Positions 24,774 to 34,869 are shown, numbered from the stretch's first letter. The stretch is 64,000 bases of DNA from Pseudomonas sp. BGr12 (GCF_030272895.1 NZ_JALRNF010000034.1:1-64000), one strand, 5' to 3'. Program-made: numbers and translations. The notes: generated by a model not told the origin, from the sequence alone.

Positions 24774-25943
24774 ATGCGAACCCAGTCCCGTACCCTCGTG
24801 CTCAGCCTCGCCGTCCTGCTTGCCTTGGCAGGGGCCGGCTGGTGGCTGTTCGCGCGCCCGGGCGATGAAACCGTCCGCAAGGCGCCGAGCATCCCGGTGC
24901 GAGTGGTCAGCGTCAAACAGCAGGACGTGCCGCGCTACGTCAGCGGCATCGGCTCGGTGCTGTCGCTGCACAGCGTGGTGATCCGCCCACAGGTCGAAGG
25001 GGTACTGACCCGCCTGCTGGTCAAGGAAGGCCAATGGGTCAAGCAAGGCGACCTGCTGGCGACCATCGACGACCGCTCGATTCGTGCCAGCCTCGAACAG
25101 GCCCAGGCCCAGCTGGGGCAAAGCCAGGCGCAGTTGCAGGTGGCCGGTGTCGACCTCAAGCGCTACCGGCTGCTGAGCACCGACAACAGCGTGTCGCGCC
25201 AGACCCTGGATCAACAGCAGGCGCTGTTCAACCAGTTGCAAGCGACGGTGCTCGGTCACCAGGCGGCGATTGCTGCCGCCCAGGTGCAGTTGTCCTACAC
25301 CCAGATTCGTTCCCCGGTGACCGGTCGGGTGGGCATTCGCAATGTCGATGAAGGCAACTTCCTGCGGGTGGCCGATACCCAGGGGCTGTTCAGCGTCACC
25401 CAGATCGACCCGATCGGGGTCGAGTTCTCCCTGCCGCAACAGATGCTGCCGACCCTGCAGGCGCTGCTCAAGGCGCAGGCGCCTGCCGCTGTCCAGGCCT
25501 TCCTGGAAGGTGACGGCGACAGCGGCGGCACCTTGCTCGGCGAGGGCAAACTGACCCTGATCGACAACCAGGTGGCCGCCAACACCGGCACCATCCGGGT
25601 CAAGGCCGAATTCGCCAACCCCGACGCCCGCCTCTGGCCCGGCCAACTGGTGACCCTCAAGCTGCAGACCGCCCTGGACCAGGATGCCCTGGTGGTGCCG
25701 CCCCAGGTGGTGCAACGCGGCATCGACGGGCACTTTGTCTACCGACTGGTGGGCGACAAGGTCGAGAGCGTGCCGGTCAAGGTGCTGTACCAGGACAGTG
25801 TGCTGAACATCGTCGCCGGGGTCGGCAAGGGCGACAAACTGGTGTCCGACGGCCAGTCGCGCCTCAAGCCCGGCGCCACCGTCGAAGTGGCCGCCGACAA
25901 CGCCGCTCCCGAGGATGTCGCCGACCGCCAGGTGAAGCCATGA
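24774..25943 (+). CDS. RND efflux periplasmic adaptor (HlyD/MdtA-like)
   Basis: The protein has 389 residues with an N-terminal membrane/signal segment (TLVLSLAVLLALAGAGWWLFA, about 7-27). A lipoyl domain (GVLTRLLVKEGQWVKQGDLL), a long Gln/Ala-rich helical hairpin (about 95-160), a beta-barrel and a membrane-proximal domain follow, the last ending about residue 375. It lacks a lipobox, so it is held by the N-terminal helix. It would bridge the RND pump encoded next (4-base overlap) to an outer-membrane channel. No such channel is encoded in the operon. Confidence 0.9.
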   Translation: MRTQSRTLVLSLAVLLALAGAGWWLFARPGDETVRKAPSIPVRVVSVKQQDVPRYVSGIGSVLSLHSVVIRPQVEGVLTRLLVKEGQWVKQGDLLATIDDRSIRASLEQAQAQLGQSQAQLQVAGVDLKRYRLLSTDNSVSRQTLDQQQALFNQLQATVLGHQAAIAAAQVQLSYTQIRSPVTGRVGIRNVDEGNFLRVADTQGLFSVTQIDPIGVEFSLPQQMLPTLQALLKAQAPAAVQAFLEGDGDSGGTLLGEGKLTLIDNQVAANTGTIRVKAEFANPDARLWPGQLVTLKLQTALDQDALVVPPQVVQRGIDGHFVYRLVGDKVESVPVKVLYQDSVLNIVAGVGKGDKLVSDGQSRLKPGATVEVAADNAAPEDVADRQVKP

Positions 25944-28900
25944 AAGCCCGGGGCTCGCTTTCGGCCTGGTGCATCGACCGCCCGGTCGCCACCCTGCTGC
26001 TGACTTTCGCCCTGGTGCTGCTCGGGGTCATCGCCTTTCCGCGCCTGCCGGTCGCGCCCTTGCCGGAGGCTGATTTCCCCACCATCCAGGTCACCGCGCA
26101 GCTGCCCGGCGCCAGCCCCGAAACCATGGCCTCGTCGGTGGCCACCCCGCTGGAGGTGCAGTTCAGCTCCATCCCCGGCATGACCCAGATGACCTCCAGC
26201 AGCGCCCTGGGCTCGACCAGCCTGATCCTGCAGTTCACCCTGGAAAAAAGCATCGACACCGCCGCCCAGGAAGTCCAGGCGGCGATCAACACCGCCACCG
26301 CCCGCCTGCCCCAGGACATGCCCAGCCCGCCGACCTGGCGCAAGGTCAACCCGGCCGACAGCCCGGTGCTGATCCTCACCGTCAGCTCCGCGCAGATGCC
26401 CGCCAATGAACTGAGCGACTACGCCGAAACCCTGCTGGCCCGGCAGTTGAGCCAGATCGACGGGGTCGGCCTGATCAACATCACCGGCCAACTGCGCCCG
26501 GCGATCCGCGTACAGGCCCAGCCGGAGAAACTCGCCGCCCTCGGCCTGACCCTGGCCGACCTGCGCCAGTCCATCCAGCAGACCAGCCTGAACCTGGCCA
26601 AGGGCGCGTTGTACGGCGAGAACAGCGTCTCGACCCTGGCCACCAACGACCAGTTGTTCCATCCCGAGGAGTACGCCCAGCTGATCGTCTCCTACCGCGA
26701 TGGCGCACCGGTACACCTCAAGGATGTCGCCAAGGTCATCAATGGCGCCGAGAACGCCTACGTCAAGGCCTGGTCCGGGGAGCAGCAGGGCCTCAACCTG
26801 GTGGTGTTCCGCCAGCCGGGCGCGAACATTGTCGATACCGTCGACCGGGTCATGGACGCCCTGCCGGGCCTTGAGCAGATGCTCCCGGCCTCGGTCCAGG
26901 TCTCGGTGCTCAACGACCGCACGCAGACCATCCGCGCCTCGCTGCGCGAAGTGGAAGTCACCCTGCTGATCGCCGTCGCCCTGGTGATCGGGGTGATGGC
27001 GCTGTTCCTGCGCCAGTGGTCGGCGACCCTGATCGTCTCCAGTGTGCTGGGGGTGTCGCTGGTCGCCAGTTTCGCCCTGATGTACCTGTTCGGCTTCAGC
27101 CTGAACAACCTGACCCTGGTGGCCATCGTCATTGCCGTGGGCTTCGTGGTCGATGACGCCATCGTCGTGGTGGAGAATATCCACCGTCACCTGGAAGCCG
27201 GCGACAGCATGCGCGAGGCAGCGATCAAGGGCTCGGGCGAAATCGGCTTCACCGTGGTGTCGATCAGCTTCTCGCTGGTGGCGGCGTTCATTCCGCTGCT
27301 GTTCATGGGTGGCGTGGTGGGCCGGCTGTTCAAGGAGTTCGCCCTCACCGCCACCTCGACCATCCTGGTTTCGGTGCTGGTCTCGCTGACCCTGGCGCCC
27401 ACCCTCTGCGCCCTGTTCATGGACCGTCCCGGGCACGACGCGCAGCACACGACCGGCCTGGGCGAGCGCCTGTTGGCCTGGTACGAGCGCGCACTGGTCA
27501 AGGCCCTGGCTCACCAGCGGCTGATGCTGGGTATCTTCACCGTGACCCTGGCACTGGCGGTGGTCGGCTATGCCGCCATTCCCAAGGGCTTCTTCCCGGT
27601 CCAGGACACCGGCTTCGTGCTCGGCACCAGCGAAGCGGCGGCGGATGTGTCCTACCCGGACATGATCAAGAAGCACCAGGCCCTGGCCAAGGTGATCGAG
27701 GCCGACCCTGCGGTACGGGCCTTCTCCCATGCCGTGGGCGTCACCGGCAGCAACCAGACCATCGCCAACGGCCGCTTCTGGATCGCCCTCAAGGACCGTG
27801 GCGAGCGCGATGTCTCGGCCAGCGAATTCATCGACCGCCTGCGCCCGCAACTGGCCAAGGTGCCGGGGGTGGTCCTGTACATGCGCGCCGGCCAGGACAT
27901 CAACCTGAGCTCCGGCCCCAGCCGCAGCCAGTACCAGTACGTACTCAAGAGCAACGACGGCGCGGCGCTCAACCTCTGGACCCAGCGCCTGACCGAACGC
28001 CTGAAGGCAAGCCCCGAATTTCGCGACCTGTCCAACGACCTGCAACTGGGCGCCAGCGTCACCCGTATCGACATCGACCGCCGCGCCGCCGCGCGCTTCG
28101 GCCTGACCACCGCCGACGTCGACCAGGCCCTCTACGATGCCTTCGGCCAGCGCCAGATCAGTGAATTCCAGACCGAAACCAACCAGTACAAGGTGATCCT
28201 CGAACTCGACGCCCGCCAGCGCGGCAAGGCCGAGAGCCTCAACTACTTCTACCTGCGCTCGCCGCTGAGCGGCGAGATGGTGCCGCTGTCGGTGCTGGCC
28301 AAGGTCGCGCCACCGAGCACCGGGCCATTGTCGATCAGCCATGACGGCCTGTTCCCGGCGGCCAACCTGTCGTTCAACCTGGCACCGGGGGTGGCCCTGG
28401 GCGATGCCGTGCGCATCCTCGAACGCACCCAGCGCGAGCTGGGCATGCCCGACTCGATCATCGGCACCTTCCAGGGTGCGGCCCAGGCCTTCCAGAGTTC
28501 ACTGTCGAGCCAGCCGTGGCTGATCCTCGCCGCGCTGGTGGCGGTGTACATCATCCTCGGCGTGCTCTACGAGAGCTTCGTCCACCCGCTGACCATCATC
28601 TCCACCCTGCCCTCGGCCGGCCTCGGCGCCCTGGCGCTGCTCTGGCTGACCGGCCAGGACTTCAGCATCATGGGCCTGATCGGCATCGTGCTGCTGATCG
28701 GCATCGTCAAGAAGAACGGCATCCTGCTCATCGACTTCGCCCTGGATGCCCAGCGCAACCTGGGCCTGAGTCCCGAGCAGGCCATCCACCAGGCCTGCCT
28801 GACACGCTTCCGGCCGATCATGATGACCACCCTCGCCGCCCTGCTCGGCGCGGTGCCGCTGATGTTCGGGGTCGGTGCCGGCGCCGAGCTGCGCCAGCCC

Positions 28901-29041
28901 CTGGGCATCGCCGTGGTCGGCGGGCTGGTGGTCAGCCAGGCGCTGACACTGTTCACCACGCCAATCATATACTTGGCCCTGGAACGCCTGTTCCATCGGC
29001 GCCGGGCGTCCGTGAACCTGGCGCAGCCCAATGCCCGTTGA
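25940..29041 (+). CDS. RND-type multidrug efflux pump, inner-membrane subunit (MdtB/MuxB-like)
   Basis: A 1033-residue pump with the 12-helix RND layout and two large periplasmic loops. Helix 4 carries VAIVIAVGFVVDDAIVVVENIHRH with the paired aspartates of the proton relay. The C-terminal half has the matching GLIGIVLLIGIVKKNGILLIDFA and RFRPIMMTTLAALLGAVPLM segments. The VVDDAIVVVEN form marks the HAE (drug) class rather than the heavy-metal class. It is co-transcribed with its adaptor and followed 9 bases later by a two-component system, which probably regulates it. The substrate cannot be read from sequence. Confidence 0.92.
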   Translation: MKARGSLSAWCIDRPVATLLLTFALVLLGVIAFPRLPVAPLPEADFPTIQVTAQLPGASPETMASSVATPLEVQFSSIPGMTQMTSSSALGSTSLILQFTLEKSIDTAAQEVQAAINTATARLPQDMPSPPTWRKVNPADSPVLILTVSSAQMPANELSDYAETLLARQLSQIDGVGLINITGQLRPAIRVQAQPEKLAALGLTLADLRQSIQQTSLNLAKGALYGENSVSTLATNDQLFHPEEYAQLIVSYRDGAPVHLKDVAKVINGAENAYVKAWSGEQQGLNLVVFRQPGANIVDTVDRVMDALPGLEQMLPASVQVSVLNDRTQTIRASLREVEVTLLIAVALVIGVMALFLRQWSATLIVSSVLGVSLVASFALMYLFGFSLNNLTLVAIVIAVGFVVDDAIVVVENIHRHLEAGDSMREAAIKGSGEIGFTVVSISFSLVAAFIPLLFMGGVVGRLFKEFALTATSTILVSVLVSLTLAPTLCALFMDRPGHDAQHTTGLGERLLAWYERALVKALAHQRLMLGIFTVTLALAVVGYAAIPKGFFPVQDTGFVLGTSEAAADVSYPDMIKKHQALAKVIEADPAVRAFSHAVGVTGSNQTIANGRFWIALKDRGERDVSASEFIDRLRPQLAKVPGVVLYMRAGQDINLSSGPSRSQYQYVLKSNDGAALNLWTQRLTERLKASPEFRDLSNDLQLGASVTRIDIDRRAAARFGLTTADVDQALYDAFGQRQISEFQTETNQYKVILELDARQRGKAESLNYFYLRSPLSGEMVPLSVLAKVAPPSTGPLSISHDGLFPAANLSFNLAPGVALGDAVRILERTQRELGMPDSIIGTFQGAAQAFQSSLSSQPWLILAALVAVYIILGVLYESFVHPLTIISTLPSAGLGALALLWLTGQDFSIMGLIGIVLLIGIVKKNGILLIDFALDAQRNLGLSPEQAIHQACLTRFRPIMMTTLAALLGAVPLMFGVGAGAELRQPLGIAVVGGLVVSQALTLFTTPIIYLALERLFHRRRASVNLAQPNAR

Positions 29042-29050
29042 GAGCCGACC

Positions 29051-29725
29051 ATGCGTGTGCTGATTATCGAAGACGAAGAAAAGACCGCCGACTACCTGCA
29101 CCGCGGTCTGACCGAACAGGGCTTCACCGTGGACCTGGCGCGCGACGGCATCGACGGCCTGCACCTGGCCCTGGAAGGCGACTACGCGGTGATCGTGCTC
29201 GACGTCATGCTCCCGGGCCTGGACGGCTATGGCGTATTGCGGGCCCTGCGCGCGCGCAAGCAGACGCCGGTGATCATGCTCACCGCCCGCGAGCGGGTCG
29301 AAGACCGCATCCATGGCCTGCGCGAAGGCGCCGACGACTACCTGGGCAAGCCGTTTTCCTTCCTCGAACTGGTGGCCCGCCTGCAGGCCCTGACCCGTCG
29401 CAGTGGCAGCCATGAGCCGGTACAGATCCAGGTCGCCGACCTCTGGGTCGACCTGATCAGTCGCAAGGCCAGCCGTGCCGGCCAGCGCCTGGACCTGACG
29501 GCCAAGGAGTTCTCGCTGCTCAGCGTGCTGGCCCGCCGCCAGGGTGAGATCCTCTCAAAGACCGCCATCGCCGAACTGGTCTGGGACATCAACTTCGACA
29601 GCGACGCCAACGTCGTCGAAGTAGCGATCAAGCGCTTGCGGGCCAAGCTCGACGGTCCTTTCGAAACCAAGCTGCTGCACACCATCCGAGGCATGGGCTA
29701 TGTTCTGGAAAACCGTGCCGACTAA
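29051..29725 (+). CDS. OmpR-family response regulator (CusR/CopR-like)
   Basis: A 224-residue regulator: a receiver domain (1-115) with acidic residues IIEDEEK, phospho-acceptor in VIVLDVMLPGLDG (about residue 51) and the PFSF switch region, then a winged helix (about 125-222, ending TIRGMGYVLE). The IRGMGYVLE ending and overall pattern are those of the heavy-metal response regulator group. It overlaps the sensor kinase by 26 bases. By position it controls the RND operon just upstream. Confidence 0.9.
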   Translation: MRVLIIEDEEKTADYLHRGLTEQGFTVDLARDGIDGLHLALEGDYAVIVLDVMLPGLDGYGVLRALRARKQTPVIMLTARERVEDRIHGLREGADDYLGKPFSFLELVARLQALTRRSGSHEPVQIQVADLWVDLISRKASRAGQRLDLTAKEFSLLSVLARRQGEILSKTAIAELVWDINFDSDANVVEVAIKRLRAKLDGPFETKLLHTIRGMGYVLENRAD

Positions 29726-31079
29726 CTCCATCGCCCTGCGCCTGAGCGCGTTGTTCACCCTGGTGGCGCTGGGGGTGTTCCTGCTGATTGGCGGCGCCTT
29801 GTACAAGCAGGTGGACCGCAGCCTCGACCTGCTGCCAGTGGCGGAGCTGGAGGCGCGCTTCAGCGTGCTGGAGTCGTCACTGACCCGCTACGACACCCCG
29901 GAGCACTGGGCCAAGATCACCAACAAGCTCAACCTGCTCAGCGAGGAGGACCGGCGCATCCGCTTCTGGGTGGTCAGTGGCCGGCTGCCCTTCGAGTACG
30001 GCCAGCCCGACGCCGGCATCCGCACCTTCGCCCAGGGCCGGCTGGGCATGCGCGACCTGCACCTGGCCGACAGCCCCTACCCGTTCAAGGTGCTGGTCAG
30101 CGAACTGCCGGCCATGGGCAACCGCCCGGCCCTGCGCTTTCTGATCGCCATCGACACCGAGACCTTCTGGCAAACCCAGCACACCTTGCTGGTGGCGATC
30201 ATCAGCCTGTCGGTATTCGGCGTGCTACTGGCTTCGCTGCTCGGCTACTGGGTGGCGCGGGTCGGGCTGCGCCCCCTGGGCACGCTGTCGGCCGACGCGC
30301 AGAAGCTCGCCCCGCCGCGCCTGAGCGGCCGCCTGCAGCTGGCCGACCTGCCGCCGGAACTGGCACAGTTCGCCAGCACCTTCAACGCCACCCTGGAGCG
30401 GGTCGACCAGGCCTACAGCCGCCTGGAGGCGTTCAATGCCGACGTCGCCCATGAGCTGCGCTCACCGCTGACCAACCTGATCGGCCAGACCCAGGTGGCG
30501 CTGACCCGTGGACGCAGCGCCGAGCATTACTTCGAGGTGCTGCAGTCGAACCTGGAAGAACTCGAACGCCTGCGCACCATCATCAACGACATGCTGTTCC
30601 TGGCCAGCGCCGACCAGGGCAGCAAGGCCACGGCCCTGACCTTGAGTTCACTGGCCGAGGAAGTGGCCGCGACCCTCGATTACCTGGACTACATCCTCGA
30701 GGATGCCCGGGTGCGCGTCGAAGTCAGTGGCGATGCCCAGGCGCACATCGAGAAGGCCCAGTTGCGCCGGGCGCTGATCAACCTGCTGAACAACGCCGTG
30801 CAGCACACCGCCCCGCAGCAGGTCATCCAGGTGCGCATCGAGCAGCAGGGCGAGCAGATCAGCATCGCCGTGAGCAACCCGGGCCCGGCCATCGACCAGG
30901 CGCACCTGCCGATGCTGTTCGAGCGCTTCTACCGGGTGGATGCTGCGCGCACCAGCGGCGGCGGCAACCACGGCCTGGGCCTGGCGATCGTCAAGGCCAT
31001 CGCCCTGATGCATGGCGGCAGCGTGTTCGTGCGCAGCCAGGCGGGGGCCAATACCTTCGGCATCCTGTTGCCGGCTTGA
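29700..31079 (+). CDS. sensor histidine kinase (heavy-metal/CusS-like group)
   Basis: The protein has 459 residues. Two membrane helices (about 12-32 and 160-183) enclose a periplasmic sensor domain, followed by HAMP (about 185-235) and a HisKA H-box in FNADVAHELRSPLTNLIGQTQ. The HATPase N-box (LINLLNNAVQHT) and G-box (GGGNHGLGLAIVKA) complete the catalytic part. The periplasmic domain has few His, Cys or Met residues, so metal sensing is doubtful despite the family resemblance. The ATG lies inside the regulator gene (26-base overlap). Confidence 0.9.
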   Translation: MFWKTVPTNSIALRLSALFTLVALGVFLLIGGALYKQVDRSLDLLPVAELEARFSVLESSLTRYDTPEHWAKITNKLNLLSEEDRRIRFWVVSGRLPFEYGQPDAGIRTFAQGRLGMRDLHLADSPYPFKVLVSELPAMGNRPALRFLIAIDTETFWQTQHTLLVAIISLSVFGVLLASLLGYWVARVGLRPLGTLSADAQKLAPPRLSGRLQLADLPPELAQFASTFNATLERVDQAYSRLEAFNADVAHELRSPLTNLIGQTQVALTRGRSAEHYFEVLQSNLEELERLRTIINDMLFLASADQGSKATALTLSSLAEEVAATLDYLDYILEDARVRVEVSGDAQAHIEKAQLRRALINLLNNAVQHTAPQQVIQVRIEQQGEQISIAVSNPGPAIDQAHLPMLFERFYRVDAARTSGGGNHGLGLAIVKAIALMHGGSVFVRSQAGANTFGILLPA

Positions 31080-31086
31080 TGCGGCC

Positions 31087-31152
31087 CATCGCAGGCTTCG
31101 CCAGCTCCCACAGAATCTCAGCCCCTTGTGGGAGCTGGCGAAGCCTGCGATG
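31087..31152. repeat. REP inverted pair (class GTGGGAGCTGGCG)
   Basis: Two near-identical arms of the same class as the array at the window start lie 8 bases past the kinase stop. Confidence 0.9.
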
Positions 31153-31182
31153 CGATGTGACGGACGGAACGCAATCCCAGGT

Positions 31183-31303
31183 GTAGCCGCTGCCGAGGAA
31201 CGAGGCTGCGATCGACTGCAAAGCAGTCGCAACCCAGGCACCCCGGCGAGGCGTCTAGCACGGCCGTTTCACGCCCGATCGCAGCCTGACGGCAGCAGCT
31301 ACG
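31183..31303. repeat. large imperfect inverted repeat, second repeat family
   Basis: The arm at 31183-31214 (GTAGCCGCTGCCG, AGGCTGCGATCG) is matched in reverse by the arm at 31276-31303. About 60 bases lie between, which include a small hairpin (CGACTGCAAAGCAGTCG). It resembles the GTAGCAGCTGCC repeats of fluorescent pseudomonads. Confidence 0.7.
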
Positions 31304-31448
31304 AAAGCCGAACGCAAGCACTTCAAACCCTATTATTGTTACTAAAACTGCAACAGTGCTTATCCACCCTCCCTCTGTTTCCCGCCAACCATTCCGACTA
31401 ATTTACTCACACCTACTTAACACTTGCCCTGCAAGAAGGTTGTTGCAA

Positions 31449-31673
31449 ATGTCCACCAGTATGGGTGTTGCCAGCGTTTTCGTCCTGTCCTCACTGTTGT
31501 TGTCGCCCCTGGCCATGGCCGAAGAATCCAAGGCCTTCGTCGCTCAGAATGCCGAGCATTCCGTTGCCCTCGAACAAGCCCGCCAGGCCCTCGCCGCCCA
31601 GCCGGGCCAGTCGGCAAAGCCTGCGGAACAGACCGCTTCCCAGGTTTCCGTGAGTGACGCAAGCGACAGCTGA
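31449..31673 (+). CDS. small exported protein of unknown function
   Basis: A 74-residue protein. Residues about 1-26 form a signal peptide (MGVASVFVLSSLLLSPLAMA), leaving a mature peptide of about 48 residues rich in Ala, Gln, Glu and Ser without cysteines. An AGAAGG ribosome site precedes the ATG. I do not recognise the family. The composition suggests an unstructured or helical secreted peptide. A terminator lies 74 bases downstream, making it a single-gene transcript. Confidence 0.6.
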   Translation: MSTSMGVASVFVLSSLLLSPLAMAEESKAFVAQNAEHSVALEQARQALAAQPGQSAKPAEQTASQVSVSDASDS

Positions 31674-31746
31674 TCGATACCCCGCGCCACCCTTCGACTC
31701 CCTCGATGACTGTACAGGTGACTTGAGCGCCTGTGCGGTTGTCTTC

Positions 31747-31777
31747 AAAAGCCGCTGCCTGCCAGCGGCTTTTTTTT
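31747..31777 (+). terminator. intrinsic terminator
   Basis: The stem AAAAGCCGCTG / CAGCGGCTTTT is followed by a run of eight Ts, downstream of the small exported protein. Confidence 0.92.
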
Positions 31778-31879
31778 GCTGTGTCGAAAAGTGCAAGAGC
31801 ACTGCTGCGTTTGTTCATAACAAGATCGTGATTCGCACAATAAAAACTGCCTTACCTTCACCTCAAGGAGTTCATACCG

Positions 31880-33214
31880 GTGAACACTGCGTTACGCTTC
31901 ACCCCCCTGTTCGTTGCACTGTCTGCAACGATCCCTTGCAACGCCCAGGCCGACCAGGACAAGGCCGACGGCTTTATCGATGGGTCCAGCCTGAACCTGC
32001 ATGCACGCAACTACTACCTCAACCGCAATCAGCTCGATCGCGGCGTGCATGACAACCGGGAATGGGGACAGGGGTTTCTCGGCAAGTTCGAATCGGGCTA
32101 CACCCCAGGCATGGTCGGTTTCGGCCTGGACGTGCACGGCATGCTCGGCCTGAAACTCGATGGCGGCGCCGGCACCTCCGGCTCCAGCATCCTGCCGATC
32201 AACACCCAGGGCGACGGTGAGCCGGGCAAGGCCCCCGATTCGTTCTCGACCGCCGGTGCCGCGGTCAAGCTCAAGGCCTTCGACACCGAGCTCAAGGCCG
32301 GTGACCTGTTCCTGACCAACCCGGTGATCGCCGGCGGCGAATCGCGCATGCTGCCGCAAACCTTCCGCGGCGTCAGCCTGAGCAACAACAGCATCGAGGG
32401 CCTGATGCTCGAAGCCGGTCAGGCCAGCTTCACCAAGCCCTACAACCAGAGCGGCCACCGCCGCATCGACACCTTCTACGGCGCCCTGCCGGACGATCGC
32501 GAAAGCCGTCACCTGAACTGGGCCGGCATGGCCTGGAGCGGTGTGCCGAACCTGACCTCCAGCCTGTACGCTGCCGAACTCAAGGACATCTGGAACCAGT
32601 ACTACTTCGACCTCGACTACACCTGGCAGCTCAACGAGTTGGTCAGCCTCAACCCGGGCCTGCACTACTACCACACCCAGGACACCGGCCAGGCGCTGCT
32701 CGGTCATATCGACAACAACACCTACAGCCTGCACTTCACCGTCAATGTCGGCTACAACAGCCTCACCGCGGTGTACCAGCGGGTCAACGGCAACACCCCG
32801 TTCGACTACATCAACCAGGGCGACAGCGTCTACCTGGACAACTCGCAGATCTATTCGGACTTCAACGGCCCCAACGAGCGCTCCTGGAAGCTCAAGTACG
32901 CCTACGACTTCACCGGCGCCGGCATTCCCGGCCTGAGCACGATCATGTCCTACTCACGGGGCGAGCTGGACCTGACCAAGGTCGACCCCAACAGCGTTGG
33001 CTACGGCGAGCACTGGTACAACCCCGAAGGCGAGAACGCCCAGCACTGGGAGCGTGACATCGACGTGCAGTACGTGTTCCAGCAAGGCAGCCTGAAGGAC
33101 CTGTCGGTGCTGCTGCGCTGGGCCAGCCACCGTGGCAGCCAGGGTTATTCGCAGATCGACAACGACGTCGACGAGTACCGGGTGATCATCGACTATCCGC
33201 TGAACATCTTCTGA
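31880..33214 (+). CDS. OprD-family outer-membrane porin
   Basis: A 444-residue substrate-specific porin with a signal peptide ending about CNAQA. The family opening is clear ([61 protein letters not shown]), and the C-terminal strand ends [14 protein letters not shown]. OprD/Occ porins take up basic amino acids, dipeptides or aromatic acids; the subclass cannot be set by eye. The start is a GTG at 31880, nine bases after a perfect AAGGAG. It stands alone between two terminators. Confidence 0.93.
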   Translation: MNTALRFTPLFVALSATIPCNAQADQDKADGFIDGSSLNLHARNYYLNRNQLDRGVHDNREWGQGFLGKFESGYTPGMVGFGLDVHGMLGLKLDGGAGTSGSSILPINTQGDGEPGKAPDSFSTAGAAVKLKAFDTELKAGDLFLTNPVIAGGESRMLPQTFRGVSLSNNSIEGLMLEAGQASFTKPYNQSGHRRIDTFYGALPDDRESRHLNWAGMAWSGVPNLTSSLYAAELKDIWNQYYFDLDYTWQLNELVSLNPGLHYYHTQDTGQALLGHIDNNTYSLHFTVNVGYNSLTAVYQRVNGNTPFDYINQGDSVYLDNSQIYSDFNGPNERSWKLKYAYDFTGAGIPGLSTIMSYSRGELDLTKVDPNSVGYGEHWYNPEGENAQHWERDIDVQYVFQQGSLKDLSVLLRWASHRGSQGYSQIDNDVDEYRVIIDYPLNIF

Positions 33215-33236
33215 TCTGTCCCTGCAAAAAGCCTGC

Positions 33237-33262
33237 AAAGAGCTGGCCCACGCCAGCTCTTT
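33237..33262 (+). terminator. hairpin terminator after the OprD porin gene
   Basis: A perfect stem AAAGAGCTGG / CCAGCTCTTT with a six-base loop begins 22 bases past the porin stop. The T-tract is short. Confidence 0.7.
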
Positions 33263-33369
33263 CCGTCGGCCAGTGCCCATTAACATCTTGTCCGACAATC
33301 ACGCCGCCCCTAGAATACCGCCGCCGCGTAACCACGCCGCGACTCTTCTGACGGTCTTCGGCTGCGACC

Positions 33370-34869
33370 ATGACTTTGCCCACCCGCTCCCAGCGATCTG
33401 CCCTGTACAAGTCTCATCCGGAGCTGATCCTGAACCTGGGCAGTTGCCTGGCCGTTCTCGCCATCGTTGCCATCGTCAGCTTCCTGCTGATACGTGAGCG
33501 CAGTAACGTCGAACAAAGTGCCACGCGCGCGGCCAGCAATATCGTCCAGTTGATCGAAAGCGACATCGTGCGCAATGTCGAACTCTACGACCTGTCCCTG
33601 CGCGGCCTGATCTGGGCGGTGCAGCAGCCGCAACTGCGCTCGATGCCGCCCGCCTTGCGCCAGCAGATCATCTTCAACCAGGCCTTCACCACCCCGGTAC
33701 GCGGCGACATGCTCTGGCTCGACGCCCACGGCGATGTGGCGGCCGACTCCACCAGCGTGATCCCGCGCCAGGCCAATTTTTCCGACAGCAAGGTGTTCCA
33801 GGCCCATCGCCAGAACAAGGACCTTGGCCTGGTCATCAGCCCACCGTTCAAGGCACGCCTGGGCGACCTGGACTGGTGCATCAGTTTCACCCGCCGCATC
33901 AACGGCGCCGATGGCGAATTTGCCGGCGTTGCCGCCGGCGCCCTGCGCCTGTCGTACTTCAACGAACTGTTCAAGCGCCTGGACATCGGCAGCGAAAGCA
34001 GCATCAACCTGATGAACACCGACGGCGTGCTGCTGGCCCGCCAATCGACCACGGCCGAAGATCCGCTGATCGGCGCCAACTTCGCCGACCGCCCCAACTT
34101 CAAGCGTCTGCTGGCCGAAGGCAGCGGCAGCTTCGCCACCCTCTCCGGGCGCACCGGCAAGCCACGGCTGCTCACCTTCGCCAAGGTGGCGGACCTGCCC
34201 CTGATCGTGATCGTGGCGCGTTCGAGCGATGAAGTCTTCGACTCCTGGCGGCGCACGGCGATCCTGGTCGGCTGCGCCACCGGCGTGCTGTGCATCGGCA
34301 TCCTCTGGCTGACCCTGTTGCTGGGCCGCGAGCTGCGCCGTCGCCATAGCGCCGAACAGGACCTGGCCGCGCTGGCCGCCACCGACAGCCTCACGGGCCT
34401 TGCCAACCGCCGCCAGCTCGACCAGGTGCTGCGCCGGGAATGGTCGCGCACCCAGCGCAACCAGCGGCCGATGGCGGTACTGATGGTGGACGTGGATCAC
34501 TTCAAGGCCTTCAACGAACGTCATGGCCACCAGGGTGGCGACCAGGCCTTGCGCGCCGTCGCCGCCGCCATCGCCCGCAGCATCCGCCGCCCGGCCGACC
34601 TGGCGGCGCGCTACGGCGGCGAAGAATTTCTGGTGGTGTTGCCCGAGACCGAACGCCGTGGCGCGCAGAACCTGGCCGAACGCATCCGCAGCAGCATCGA
34701 GGCGCTGCCGCCCTATGCCGACGACACACAGCCGGTGACCGTCAGCATTGGCGTCGGCTGCTTCACCCCAGGCACCCAGCACGACCTGGCCGCCTTGCTG
34801 GGCAGTGCCGACGATGCGCTCTACCGTGCCAAGCGCAATGGCCGCAATCGCGTGGAAACTGCGGCCTAG
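33370..34869 (+). CDS. membrane-bound diguanylate cyclase with a Cache-type sensor
   Basis: The protein has 499 residues. A first membrane helix (about 21-44) is followed by a periplasmic double-Cache-like domain (about 50-285), a second helix (about 290-318) and a GGEEF domain (about 335-497). The active site is RYGGEEF at about residues 413-419. RPAD five residues before it is an intact RxxD inhibitory site, so the enzyme should make c-di-GMP and be product-inhibited. No EAL domain is present. It is convergent with the next gene, and the stops overlap by 4 bases. The ligand is unknown. Confidence 0.92.
   Translation: MTLPTRSQRSALYKSHPELILNLGSCLAVLAIVAIVSFLLIRERSNVEQSATRAASNIVQLIESDIVRNVELYDLSLRGLIWAVQQPQLRSMPPALRQQIIFNQAFTTPVRGDMLWLDAHGDVAADSTSVIPRQANFSDSKVFQAHRQNKDLGLVISPPFKARLGDLDWCISFTRRINGADGEFAGVAAGALRLSYFNELFKRLDIGSESSINLMNTDGVLLARQSTTAEDPLIGANFADRPNFKRLLAEGSGSFATLSGRTGKPRLLTFAKVADLPLIVIVARSSDEVFDSWRRTAILVGCATGVLCIGILWLTLLLGRELRRRHSAEQDLAALAATDSLTGLANRRQLDQVLRREWSRTQRNQRPMAVLMVDVDHFKAFNERHGHQGGDQALRAVAAAIARSIRRPADLAARYGGEEFLVVLPETERRGAQNLAERIRSSIEALPPYADDTQPVTVSIGVGCFTPGTQHDLAALLGSADDALYRAKRNGRNRVETAA

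Noticed and set aside
25739..28342. 867-codon minus-strand frame inside the RND operon
   Set aside because: The real gene on the plus strand has all RND motifs; this frame has the repetitive Asp/Gly/His/Gln composition of a shadow.
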